Below the pieces are notes generated by a model. It was not told the origin of the DNA and ran no database searches. It saw nothing but the letters and a program-made list of their open reading frames with translations. 5,907 nt of DNA from the NCBI GenBank assembly GCA_050010315.1, contig JBEKLG010000219.1, positions 1 through 5,907 of the forward strand. Direction: 5' to 3'. Positions 1 to 5,881 of the stretch are shown here, piece after piece. Source of the stretch: Bog-793 sp050010315. Lineage in GTDB: Bacteria > Actinomycetota > Acidimicrobiia > Acidimicrobiales > Bog-793. A program made the position numbers and the translations under genes. Position 1 is the stretch's first letter. Each line of letters begins with the position of its first letter.

Positions 1-98
1 TTGAGTCCCTTCACACCGAACCCCGTGCCATTTCCGGTTTTCACGTAGAAATAGCTCAGGGCTTTCTGCCACCAGTGCGTATTTTGCGCCAACTCTCG
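1..98 (-). pseudogene. Possible orphan or broken RHS C-terminal-tip fragment, running off the left edge
   Basis: On the minus strand, the frame that opens after a TGA at 99-101 stays open to the window edge. It reads like real protein: LAQNTHWWQKAL, then SYFYVKTGNGTGFGVKGL. About two thirds of its codons end in G or C, while the competing frame over the same DNA has fewer than half. The aromatic patch followed by an alternating Gly pattern is similar in style to the glycine-rich tip of the large RHS protein and, from memory, to the tails of other exported RHS proteins. The only initiator near its start is TTG at 90-92, which has no properly spaced SD; the strong SD at 126-133 lies upstream of the in-frame TGA. 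I infer either a displaced C-terminal module or a gene broken by a stop or frameshift. It could also be a short real gene with an unusual start. Confidence is low because only about 32 codons are visible. Confidence 0.33.
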
Positions 99-117
99 TC
101 AGGTCCCGTCGTACCAA
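1..117 (-). CDS. Alternative partial reading frame with TTG start
   Basis: A TTG at 115-117 sits 8 nt downstream of a strong AAAGGAGG site and opens a frame that is uninterrupted to the left edge (39 codons, beginning MVRRDLTRVGAKYALVAESP). Start and SD spacing favour this frame, but its codon choice and composition are less convincing than the overlapping frame at 1-98. I recognise no domain. Only one of the two frames can be the main product, unless a frameshift has moved the ribosome-binding end of one frame onto the body of the other. In either case it would be the third gene of the RHS operon, since the small membrane-protein gene ends 19 nt before this TTG. Confidence 0.2.
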   Translation of the reverse strand, partial: MVRRDLTRVGAKYALVAESPELFLRENRKWHGVRCEGTQ

Positions 118-125
118 TATGTCGA

Positions 126-133
126 CCTCCTTT
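126..133 (-). promoter_or_regulatory. Shine-Dalgarno site downstream of the small membrane-protein gene
   Basis: The minus strand reads AAAGGAGG here, only 3 nt after the TAG stop at 137-139. A near-perfect SD so close to a stop suggests that another gene of the same operon starts just downstream. The best-spaced initiator is TTG at 115-117 (8 nt spacer). No ATG or GTG is available at a usable distance. Confidence 0.5.
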
Positions 134-136
134 CCG

Positions 137-412
137 CTAGCACGCTTGACCGCAATGCGAACAGTTTCGCGGCCAGAAAGCGTTAAACCGTACGAACCGC
201 CGATGGCACTGAGGGCACGGCCAGACTGTCAAAGCCACGAACGAGGCCAAATAGGTCAGCATTAAAAGCCCACCTACGACGAACCCCGGAACGAAGGACC
301 CGCTCAAATGGAATCCGATTAGGCCCACTACGTAAGCCAGGGGCGCACAGAGCAACAGCGCCGAGATTGTCACCACCCGTAGAATGCGGATTGATCTGCA
401 TCCGTTAGCCAT
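137..412 (-). CDS. Small two-helix membrane protein with C-terminal zinc ribbon, coupled to the RHS gene
   Basis: This 91-residue protein has no function I can name. Two hydrophobic stretches, residues about 12-34 and 41-65, would form a membrane hairpin joined by a short loop (HLSGSFVPG). Immediately after the second helix comes a zinc-ribbon-like motif: C66-P-Q-C69, 14 residues, then C84-S-H-C87, with an extra C91 at the end. The aromatic and basic segment between the knuckles (HRRFVRFNAFWPRN) fits a compact treble-clef or ribbon fold. From memory, similar short proteins (membrane hairpin plus CPxC...CxxCG tail) occur as hypothetical proteins in many bacteria, sometimes beside RHS or toxin genes. 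The start is firm: ATG at 410-412 has an AAGGGAGGA site 5 nt upstream, and the RHS stop codon lies 12 nt before the ATG. The position suggests an immunity or accessory partner of the RHS protein. That role is inferred from position only. Confidence 0.8.
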   Translation of the reverse strand: MANGCRSIRILRVVTISALLLCAPLAYVVGLIGFHLSGSFVPGFVVGGLLMLTYLASFVALTVWPCPQCHRRFVRFNAFWPRNCSHCGQAC

Positions 413-417
413 CTTCG

Positions 418-426
418 TCCTCCCTT
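418..426 (-). promoter_or_regulatory. Shine-Dalgarno site of the small gene, overlapping the RHS stop codon
   Basis: The minus strand reads AAGGGAGGA, 5 nt before the ATG at 410-412. Its first two A bases are the last two bases of the RHS TAA stop (425-427). A ribosome terminating on the RHS gene therefore sits on this site, which predicts translational coupling of the two genes. Confidence 0.75.
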
Positions 427-3400
427 ATTGGCTTGGCAATGTTGCGGTTCCTGTATTCGTTTCGGTCACAGCGGCTCCGTAGCCCCATCCCAGCGTAATC
501 GTGAAGGACCATGTACCTGAATGGCCGGCAGAGATGCTCATGGAGGCAGCCGGACCAATCCCAAGATCGATGTTCAGGGTATTGGTCATCGACTTCATCG
601 CTGGTGCGTTTCCAGCATTTGTGAGGGTCACTCCTGCACCGACACCGGCGAAAGCCCCGAACACGAACGAGTCTTTGTCCTGCTTCGGAGTCGCCGCTAT
701 GTCTTGACCTGCGTAGGCGCCCAGCGAGCCGCTAGCCTCTGCTCCGACGTGGGGATGCCCCTTGTTATCGATGAATCCGCCAACTGGAGAAACTGAGCCT
801 TGAGCCGTAACGCCGGCCTTGCCAACACCCAAGTCAATAGCACCTGTTCCGGTCACAAGTACGCCAGCCCCATTCTTTGGCTGTTGTGGATTTTGTTGGG
901 GTTGCTGGTTGTTGTTATTTTGCGTCGCGGGCGGGTTCCCCGGGCCCACCTTGTTGGGCGACACGGCGGAGGGATCAAGCCCGTTCACACATCCGGGTTT
1001 CTCGTCGGAGCAGGTGAGGGCCGGCGGCGCGGTATCCAGCAAGCCCGTCGGGTCGGTCAGCGTGGTGGGGTTATTGCGCACGTAGGCATACATGTTCCAG
1101 GTTTGCGGGTCCTCGAGCTTGACGGCCTTCACGCCTATCGGATCCGCGCTGAGCCAGCGGCCGAAGTTGGGGGAAGAGAAGCGAGCGGTAGTGATGTCGG
1201 TGCTCGTGGTCACGTCGCGGTAGGGTATGTTGGCGAAGTTGTAGCCACCGGAGCCCTGCACCGCCCACACATCTCCCCAGGGGTAAAACAATATATCCTC
1301 TGCCTCCGCCCCGCTCTGAAGCGTCCGCATACTGGCCGAGTCGAGAGCATTGACGTGGTTGAAGAGGGTGTTGCCGCCCAAGTACAGTGCAAAGTACCGG
1401 CCTCCGAAGGTGACCAGACTGTAGCTCCCGGCATTGCCCAGCCAAGTCCCCGCGGGGTCAAACAAGTGCTGGTCCGCCCCGCCCGAGTATGCCCACTGTA
1501 CACGGTCCCCCAGGGCGTTGTAAGTGAAGTTCCAGGTCGAGCCACCGTCCACCAAGGCCACTCGCCCTTCCGCGTCCCATTGATAGGTGTGCGCGGACAG
1601 ATTGCTGGAGTCCTTCGTCTGATTGCCCGCCGCGTCGTAGGTATAACCGGAGGTCGTGATGTGGTTGTTGGCGGCGTTGAACGACAGGTTGGTGCAGAGG
1701 CCGACGGTCTGGGCGTTGGTCACGCAGCTCATGTTGCCGTACTGGCCGTTCGACCCATCCTGGGTGTAGCTGAAGGTGAGGTTGTAACTCACGCTCCCCG
1801 ACCCGAAGGGGGTGGCCACGGCATGGGTCAGGCGGTTCACGCCATCATAAGTGTAGCTCGCCGTGTGGCTGAATGAGGGATTCACGTTGTCCTGGTACCA
1901 GTAGCCCACCACGTTCCCGTTGTTAGTGGTGCCTTGCGAGGGAAGCTGGCAACTCGTGGGGCTGCTTCCAGAATAATTGTACACCAGGCAGTAATCCTGT
2001 GTGGTTGTCCCCAGCTCGATCACCGCCGGCTGTAGACGTTTGTTGTACTGGTAAGTTTCCTGGGCGTTCGCGCACCCGCTGCCCGCGCAGCCGGTTTGGA
2101 GCGCGTTCACCGCCCCCCAGGGGCTATAGCTGATACTCTGTGCCAAGTACTGCGGATGGTTCGAGTCCACCCAGGAGCTTTGCATCTGCGTAATCTGGCG
2201 CGCCGGGGAAATCGTGTTGGTGATGGTAAATCCTGCGGGATGAATCCACCAGTCGTTGTCGCCTGCGAGGTCGTAATGGTAGTAGCCGTGGAAAATTGAG
2301 CTGGCGCCGCAGTTGTAGGGCGTGCATTGCCAATAATCCTGGGTTCGTCCCATCTTGTCGTAGTCCTGGACGGTCGCGGTCTGGAGCGTGCTCCCGGACA
2401 TTGTGGTGGTGTGGGTGAGGCGACCGTTCGGGTAGTTGAGGCCCGGGCTCGTCCAGCTCCCCAGCGTCACCGTCGTCTCGTCGTAGAAGAAGTTTGCGGT
2501 CGGCGTGCTCCCGTCGCTGTAAGTTTTGGACGTGGGGCGGTTGAGCGGATCGTTGTACGCGTAGGTCGTGGTAACGCCCCTGGCGTCGGTGCGCGTGCAG
2601 GGCGAGCTTGGATCGCCGCTGCAGATGCCCGAGCCGCTGCTTGTGGGGTAGGTGTAGCTCGTGAGGCCGGATTCGGGGTACGTGGCGCTAGTGACCCGCG
2701 AGAGGGAGTCATAAGAGAACGTGCGCGTCTGGCCGCCTTGGCTCACGGTCAACAGGTCATCGAGGGCATTATAGGAGTAGCTGGTCGAGTAGTTGGGGGT
2801 GATGGAGGTCTCAGTGACGGACGCGAGCCGCCCCAAGGCGTCGGACTGGAGTTTCCGCGTCTTTGCCGCCGCATCCTTGACAGTCCAGGTGTTGCCGGTG
2901 TAGCTGGTCGTGGCGACGCTGCCGTCCGGATACGCGACTTGGGTGATCCGTCCCAAGGCATCGTAAGTCGTCGTGGTCAGGCCGTAGGTCGGATCGGAGG
3001 TGCTCCGGTAGGGATTGGAAACCTTCCACACCCTGCCCGAGCCATCGTACGTGGTGTCGGTGTAGTCATCCCCGGCGGGGTCAGAAGTGATCGTGTTGCG
3101 GGTGACGTGGCAGACCCCGTCCATGGTCGCGCTCTCGGTGTAGTCTGAGCTGCCGCCCAGCAAGATGGTGGTGGAGGGTTGGCCGCAGGCGGCGCTGTAT
3201 GTGTAAGTGGTTTGCCCGGTGTCGGGGTAAGAGACCTGCGTGAGCCGGTTGAGCGAGTCCGCGTAGGAATAGCTCGTGGGTTGACCGTTCCGGTCCGTGG
3301 CCGAGTTCAACTGCCCGTCGCAGTAACGGTAAGTGAAGCTCTGGGTGAATCCTTTAGCATCCATGATTTTGGTGAGGTAGGCATTGGTAGTCCCGGGGGG

Positions 3401-5455
3401 TGACCCGCACGCGGTGAAGTCGTCGGCGTAGGAATACTCGGTGGGAGGATTACCCTTGGGGTCGGTCATGGAGACCTGCTGGCCGGTATCGTCGTAGGTA
3501 TAATCCCAGGTGAGTGAGCCGCCGCTGGTGTTGACCCATTCGGATTTGGAAGTGGCGTTGCCGCGCACGTCCATTGACGTGGAGTAGCTGGAATCGTGTC
3601 CAGTCTGAACGCCGCTGGGAGCTAAGCTGCCGCCGTCATACGTGTAGTCAGTTTCGGCCAGTCTGTCGCCACTGCCGTCATAGGAGATGACACTGGAGGG
3701 ACGATCAGAAATGGGCGCGCCCCCCGGAAATAGCGGCGTGTCCCCAAAAGCGGCATAGGCGATCTTGGTTTGCCTCAGGAGAGACGCCGTGGGTGCAGGC
3801 GAGGGATTGGAGCCATTCACAAGGCTGGGGCACGTCGTCCCAAAATCGTACTCGTCCCTCTCTGTGACCTCCGCGCCCCCGGCGTAGTAGTACAAAAGCT
3901 CCATCGAACTAGGACTGGACGACCCCAGAATGGTCTGTTGGCAGGCCAGGCGGTATTGATCCAACCACGTTTTATCCACCGTGCGTAGGGTAGTGCCGCT
4001 CCAGTCTCCATAGCTAACCGTATTTTCAACGGGAATCTGACCTGCGGCCACGCCCGGCTCGTCGGGAACCAACGGGGCGTCGAAGGGCCAATAAACGTAG
4101 GTGGTCGTAGCGCTGAGCCCGCGCGCCAGGTCCTTCGTGGTCACGCTGGTGTGCTTGCTCGTCCAGGACGTAATGTTCCAGGCCGTCGAATAGGTGAAGT
4201 CCTGTTGAAGCACCTCGGTCGAGCCGTTGAAGCTCACGTAACGATGCAGCACGACGGGGGTCCCGAAGTACTCCCAGCAGGACTGCGGGTTGCCGTAGAC
4301 GTCTGGAAAAAAGCCGGATTCCGATTGGGCGTTCAAACCCCAGACATAGCGGACGTACCCGCCGTTGGGATAAACGATCTTATTCAAAAGTCCGTAAGTT
4401 GAATCGTAGTAGAAGTGGTAGCTGGTGTTATTAGGTAGGGTAATGGAAGAAATGACGGGCAGGCTTCCGCTGAGCCCCGGCACCAGGTTGCATCCCGTCC
4501 CACTGCCCGGCACATACGACGAACCCACCGAGTAGTTGTATGACGTGCTCCCCCAAGTCACCGTATACGGCTGCGACAGACCGGCAATGGTCACCGTGTT
4601 ACCTGAGGCGCCGAAGCCGGAAGAGGAAATGGCCGTCCGGCCCAGGGTGTCGGTTTCAGTGAACGCGCCGCCCCCTGAGTCCGTAAAGGTGGCCTTGTTG
4701 CCGTTGCGGTCCTCGACAAAATCCGGCAGCTCCTGGTAGGTCGGGGAAGGGCCCGCCTCTAACGGGAGCGTCGGGAAGTGGTAGAGGGTGCCGTCAGGGT
4801 CCGATATGAGATAAGGGGGGCCTCCATATGTGACTGGGTAGACCTCCGCCGTCCCCGACACGGCCAACAAGTAGGGGTCGCCACCGTAAGCTACAGTAGT
4901 AATACTGAAGTACGCGCAGCCCGATGACCCCGCTGGCGCGCCACTTGTGTAATCGTTGGTTATTGACGCAAGCCCCAGCGCATGGCGTCCGCCTGAAGGG
5001 TCCTGAAACGCGAAATCGGTGTAGTAGCTGCAAGAGTAGGTCGGGCCGCCCCCGGCGGGCACCGTGTAGCTTCTATTCTCAAAAGCGGCGCTAAGCATCG
5101 GCACCGAGTAAGCCCACCCACCTTTGGATATGAATGATGTATTTGATAACCAGAGGATCTGCGAGTTCGCTACGCTTTCCGGGTGGTGCACACCGTTCGA
5201 GTCGTACGCAAAGGCGAACGGCATCGTAAGCCGGCGGCCTGGGGGGACAGGCGTTTGAATGCGAATGCTGAGCGAACCGTTGGCGGGGTTCACCGTCTCA
5301 TTGAGCATTTTGATGTAATCGTGACCCGCCCCCGCAATGGGTGTCGATGTGGTGTCCGTGACATTCAAGATCTGCCCCCGCGCGACACACACAAACAGAA
5401 GAACTGCAGACACAGAGAGCGAGAGGCTCCGCAAGAAGTGGGAGTTGCTCAGCAT
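425..5455 (-). CDS. Secreted RHS/YD-repeat protein with variable glycine-rich C-terminal domain
   Basis: A 1676-residue exported RHS-family protein. Residues 1-27 form a Sec signal peptide with a likely signal peptidase I site at A25-R-G27/Q28; there is no lipobox. Residues about 28-590 are a beta-rich N-terminal region. YD repeats (YDALGRITQV, YTYDAAGNQT and others) span about 600-1330, and the RHS-associated core (RFSSPNFGRWLSADPIG) starts at 1425. The core ends at P1463-x4-D1468-P-T-G-L1472, matching the canonical PxxxxDPxGL boundary of the family, where autoproteolysis releases the tip in characterised RHS/TcC proteins. A Gln/Asn-rich linker (about 1505-1528) and a glycine-rich tip (about 1529-1676) follow. 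In the family the repeats wind into a hollow cocoon that encloses the C-terminal part. There is no PAAR, VgrG-binding or SpvB-like domain, so Sec-dependent export is more likely than type VI delivery. The start is set by ATG 5453-5455 with AAGGAGG 5 nt upstream. Biological role (contact toxin, adhesin or wall component) is unknown. Confidence 0.95.
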   Translation of the reverse strand: MLSNSHFLRSLSLSVSAVLLFVCVARGQILNVTDTTSTPIAGAGHDYIKMLNETVNPANGSLSIRIQTPVPPGRRLTMPFAFAYDSNGVHHPESVANSQILWLSNTSFISKGGWAYSVPMLSAAFENRSYTVPAGGGPTYSCSYYTDFAFQDPSGGRHALGLASITNDYTSGAPAGSSGCAYFSITTVAYGGDPYLLAVSGTAEVYPVTYGGPPYLISDPDGTLYHFPTLPLEAGPSPTYQELPDFVEDRNGNKATFTDSGGGAFTETDTLGRTAISSSGFGASGNTVTIAGLSQPYTVTWGSTSYNYSVGSSYVPGSGTGCNLVPGLSGSLPVISSITLPNNTSYHFYYDSTYGLLNKIVYPNGGYVRYVWGLNAQSESGFFPDVYGNPQSCWEYFGTPVVLHRYVSFNGSTEVLQQDFTYSTAWNITSWTSKHTSVTTKDLARGLSATTTYVYWPFDAPLVPDEPGVAAGQIPVENTVSYGDWSGTTLRTVDKTWLDQYRLACQQTILGSSSPSSMELLYYYAGGAEVTERDEYDFGTTCPSLVNGSNPSPAPTASLLRQTKIAYAAFGDTPLFPGGAPISDRPSSVISYDGSGDRLAETDYTYDGGSLAPSGVQTGHDSSYSTSMDVRGNATSKSEWVNTSGGSLTWDYTYDDTGQQVSMTDPKGNPPTEYSYADDFTACGSPPGTTNAYLTKIMDAKGFTQSFTYRYCDGQLNSATDRNGQPTSYSYADSLNRLTQVSYPDTGQTTYTYSAACGQPSTTILLGGSSDYTESATMDGVCHVTRNTITSDPAGDDYTDTTYDGSGRVWKVSNPYRSTSDPTYGLTTTTYDALGRITQVAYPDGSVATTSYTGNTWTVKDAAAKTRKLQSDALGRLASVTETSITPNYSTSYSYNALDDLLTVSQGGQTRTFSYDSLSRVTSATYPESGLTSYTYPTSSGSGICSGDPSSPCTRTDARGVTTTYAYNDPLNRPTSKTYSDGSTPTANFFYDETTVTLGSWTSPGLNYPNGRLTHTTTMSGSTLQTATVQDYDKMGRTQDYWQCTPYNCGASSIFHGYYHYDLAGDNDWWIHPAGFTITNTISPARQITQMQSSWVDSNHPQYLAQSISYSPWGAVNALQTGCAGSGCANAQETYQYNKRLQPAVIELGTTTQDYCLVYNYSGSSPTSCQLPSQGTTNNGNVVGYWYQDNVNPSFSHTASYTYDGVNRLTHAVATPFGSGSVSYNLTFSYTQDGSNGQYGNMSCVTNAQTVGLCTNLSFNAANNHITTSGYTYDAAGNQTKDSSNLSAHTYQWDAEGRVALVDGGSTWNFTYNALGDRVQWAYSGGADQHLFDPAGTWLGNAGSYSLVTFGGRYFALYLGGNTLFNHVNALDSASMRTLQSGAEAEDILFYPWGDVWAVQGSGGYNFANIPYRDVTTSTDITTARFSSPNFGRWLSADPIGVKAVKLEDPQTWNMYAYVRNNPTTLTDPTGLLDTAPPALTCSDEKPGCVNGLDPSAVSPNKVGPGNPPATQNNNNQQPQQNPQQPKNGAGVLVTGTGAIDLGVGKAGVTAQGSVSPVGGFIDNKGHPHVGAEASGSLGAYAGQDIAATPKQDKDSFVFGAFAGVGAGVTLTNAGNAPAMKSMTNTLNIDLGIGPAASMSISAGHSGTWSFTITLGWGYGAAVTETNTGTATLPSQ
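428..865 (-). other. Variable glycine-rich C-terminal domain of the RHS protein
   Basis: Residues about 1531-1676 lie beyond the conserved core, where RHS proteins carry their variable effector tip. The stretch is rich in Gly, Ala, Ser and Thr with alternating hydrophobic residues (FVFGAFAGVGAGVTLTNAG, LNIDLGIGPAASMSISAG, GTWSFTITLGWGYGAAVT), a pattern expected of amphipathic beta strands. It has no cysteine, and I see no nuclease, deaminase, protease or ADP-ribosyltransferase signature. It could be a small beta-barrel or beta-sandwich, a membrane-active domain, or a structural plug of the RHS shell. From memory, tails with a TNA...GIGP...GTW...GxGxG layout recur in exported RHS proteins of soil bacteria, which would make it a family of its own without an assigned function. 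Confidence 0.6.
872..943 (-). repeat. Low-complexity Gln/Asn/Pro linker in the RHS protein
   Basis: Residues 1505-1528 (GNPPATQNNNNQQPQQNPQQ and flanks) form a low-complexity linker, visible in the DNA as a run of gttgttgtt-like triplets on the plus strand. It separates the core and a short segment with two cysteines (C1482, C1489) from the glycine-rich tip. Such a linker suggests that the tip is an independent, flexible module, and triplet runs like this can change length by slippage. Confidence 0.75.
1040..1183 (-). other. RHS-associated core, C-terminal boundary (P-x4-DPTGL)
   Basis: Residues 1425-1472 contain the most conserved part of the family: RFSSPNFGRWLSADPIG, then WNMYAYVRNNP and TLTDPTGL. 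The spacing P1463 to D1468 matches the PxxxxDPxGL motif. In characterised RHS and TcC proteins, conserved aspartates near this site act as an aspartyl autoprotease that cuts next to it. Presence of the motif suggests that the shell is competent for processing; cleavage itself is inferred. Confidence 0.85.
1466..3658 (-). repeat. YD-repeat array of the RHS protein
   Basis: Residues about 600-1330 carry many degenerate copies of the roughly 20-residue YD motif. Clear cores include YDGSGRVWKV (803), YDALGRITQV (831), YDSLSRVTSA (915), YTYDGVNRLT (1201), YTYDAAGNQT (1271), YQWDAEGRVA (1291) and YNALGDRVQW (1312). In the DNA the same repeats appear as recurring gtaggtgtagct-like words on the plus strand. 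The repeats form the beta-strand wall of the RHS shell. They have diverged enough that no perfect DNA tandem array remains. Confidence 0.85.
5375..5455 (-). other. Sec signal peptide of the RHS protein
   Basis: Residues 1-27 show a short polar N-region ending in R9, a hydrophobic core (LSLSVSAVLLFVCV) and an A-R-G/Q cleavage site that obeys the small-x-small rule. C23 is preceded by V22, not Gly, Ala or Ser, so it is not a lipoprotein signal. The mature protein should start at Q28. Confidence 0.85.
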
Positions 5456-5460
5456 GGGGT

Positions 5461-5467
5461 CCTCCTT
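5461..5467 (-). promoter_or_regulatory. Shine-Dalgarno site of the RHS gene
   Basis: The minus strand reads AAGGAGG, then A plus four C, then ATG (5453-5455): a 5 nt spacer and near-full complementarity to the 16S rRNA tail. It fixes the RHS start. Confidence 0.85.
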
Positions 5468-5502
5468 ACAAGAAATGTGGCTCCGCTGGGAGCATTAGCT
5501 TG

Positions 5503-5529
5503 ATATTAACGGGATGCCGCAATTAATAT
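5503..5529 (-). promoter_or_regulatory. Inverted repeat overlapping the RHS promoter (operator candidate)
   Basis: ATATTAA (5503-5509) and TTAATAT (5523-5529) are perfect 7 bp arms whose centres are 20 bp apart, close to two helical turns. The right arm overlaps the -10 candidate, and the gap covers the predicted transcription start. This is the geometry of a dimeric repressor site. The arms are A+T-rich, so chance occurrence in a promoter is possible. Confidence 0.3.
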
Positions 5530-5551
5530 ACAAAGGCTTTCTATCTGTCAA
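5525..5551 (-). promoter_or_regulatory. Predicted sigma70-type promoter of the RHS operon
   Basis: On the minus strand a perfect TTGACA (5546-5551) is followed after 15 nt by TATATT (5525-5530, five of six matches to the consensus). After 17 nt there is the weaker TATTAA (5523-5528). Transcription would start near 5515-5520, giving a 5' UTR of roughly 60 nt that contains the RHS SD. The ambiguous spacer is the main weakness. No other promoter-like pair is evident between here and the RHS start. Confidence 0.55.
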
Positions 5552-5590
5552 GATGAAATTATGTCCGAGATTATGTCTGCGGGACAAATT
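5546..5590 (+). mobile_element. Possible terminus of a degraded insertion sequence (TTATGTC repeats)
   Basis: Reading right from 5546, the DNA begins TGTCAAG. It then has ATTATGTC at 5558-5565 and again at 5570-5577 (period 12), and closes with an inverted GGACA at 5582-5586 against TGTCC at 5562-5566. A TGT start with two or more short tandem internal copies resembles the multi-repeat ends of IS21-type and related DDE elements (comparison from memory). No transposase gene is in the window; a frame from ATG 5561 ends after 30 codons. It may therefore be a solo end or remnant, or simply a regulator-binding array. Confidence 0.3.
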
Positions 5591-5729
5591 GACCGTTCTG
5601 CAGCAGATGACGCTCCAAGCTCAGGGGCGGGACTGAAGGGCAATGAGGAGTGAAGAGCGTGGGGTGACGAGCGAGATCGGACCACCGAGGACCAAACTGA
5701 TGCGCGGGGCGAAGGGGACCCGATGTCTG
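5591..5729. other. Intergenic stretch without recognisable gene
   Basis: This G+C-rich segment lies between the candidate element end and the rightward promoter. The frames across it are short, lack a convincing SD and give compositionally biased peptides. I see no RNA gene, terminator or clear repeat. Confidence 0.5.
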
Positions 5730-5758
5730 TTGACAAACCGGGGGAGATAGGCTAGCAT
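5730..5758 (+). promoter_or_regulatory. Predicted rightward sigma70-type promoter
   Basis: TTGACA (5730-5735), a 17 nt spacer and TAGCAT (5753-5758) form a well-spaced promoter with a perfect -35 box and four of six -10 matches. The expected transcription start is near 5765. It faces away from the RHS operon, so the two transcription units are divergent. The transcript would enter the GGAGTC hairpin cluster at 5774-5846 before any gene. Confidence 0.5.
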
Positions 5759-5773
5759 TCTAAGCGGATGGTG

Positions 5774-5846
5774 CAGGAGTCAGGCCCGATTTCAGGACTC
5801 CGATGGAGTCCATCGGACTCCAGAGATCGGAGATTCAGGAGTCAGG
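5774..5846. repeat. GGAGTC/GACTCC repeat cluster with nested hairpins
   Basis: CAGGAGTCAGG occurs at 5774-5784 and again at 5836-5846. Between them lies GGACTCC-gat-GGAGTCC-atc-GGACTCC (5795-5821). Its middle arm can pair with either neighbour, and TCCGATGG (5799-5806) can also pair with CCATCGGA (5810-5817) around a 3 nt loop. GGAGTC or its complement thus appears five times in 70 bp. It is either a degraded family of short intergenic repeats or a structured leader of the rightward transcript. Confidence 0.6.
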
Positions 5847-5881
5847 AAAAAACTTCGACAGCGCGTCGGCCGGGACGAGCA

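Noticed and set aside
1..136. Search for a rho-independent terminator after the small membrane-protein gene
   Set aside because: No G+C-rich stem followed by a T run is visible on the minus strand, and a strong SD lies there instead, so transcription probably continues past the left edge.
872..943. Plus-strand gttgttgtt run considered as a microsatellite or phase-variable tract
   Set aside because: It is an in-frame Gln/Asn linker. The triplets are irregular, and length change would not shift the reading frame, so there is no sign of phase variation.
800..1876. Long open frame (358 codons) on the plus strand opposite the RHS gene
   Set aside because: It is antisense to the conserved core, linker and YD repeats. 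The peptide is a Val/Gly/Arg-rich reflection of Thr/Tyr/Pro/Ala codons on the other strand, with no domain, and no convincing SD. Stop-free antisense frames are expected opposite G+C-rich repeat genes.
2327..3148. Open frame (273 codons) on the plus strand inside the RHS gene
   Set aside because: It is antisense to the YD repeats, has an Arg/Gly/Val/Ala-biased composition without recognisable motifs, and its ends do not respect any gene boundary.
5480..5493. Small hairpin GCTCC/GGAGC in the RHS 5' UTR
   Set aside because: A 5 bp stem with a 4 nt loop that does not sequester the SD. Too weak to call a regulatory element.
5561..5653. Small plus-strand frame starting MSEIMSAGQIDRS
   Set aside because: Thirty codons, no SD before the ATG, and its first codons are the TTATGTC repeats themselves. 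Better explained as repeat DNA.
5548..5736. Minus-strand frame of 62 codons upstream of the RHS gene
   Set aside because: No SD, Ser/Arg/Pro-rich composition, and it runs into the RHS promoter -35 region. Likely a chance frame.
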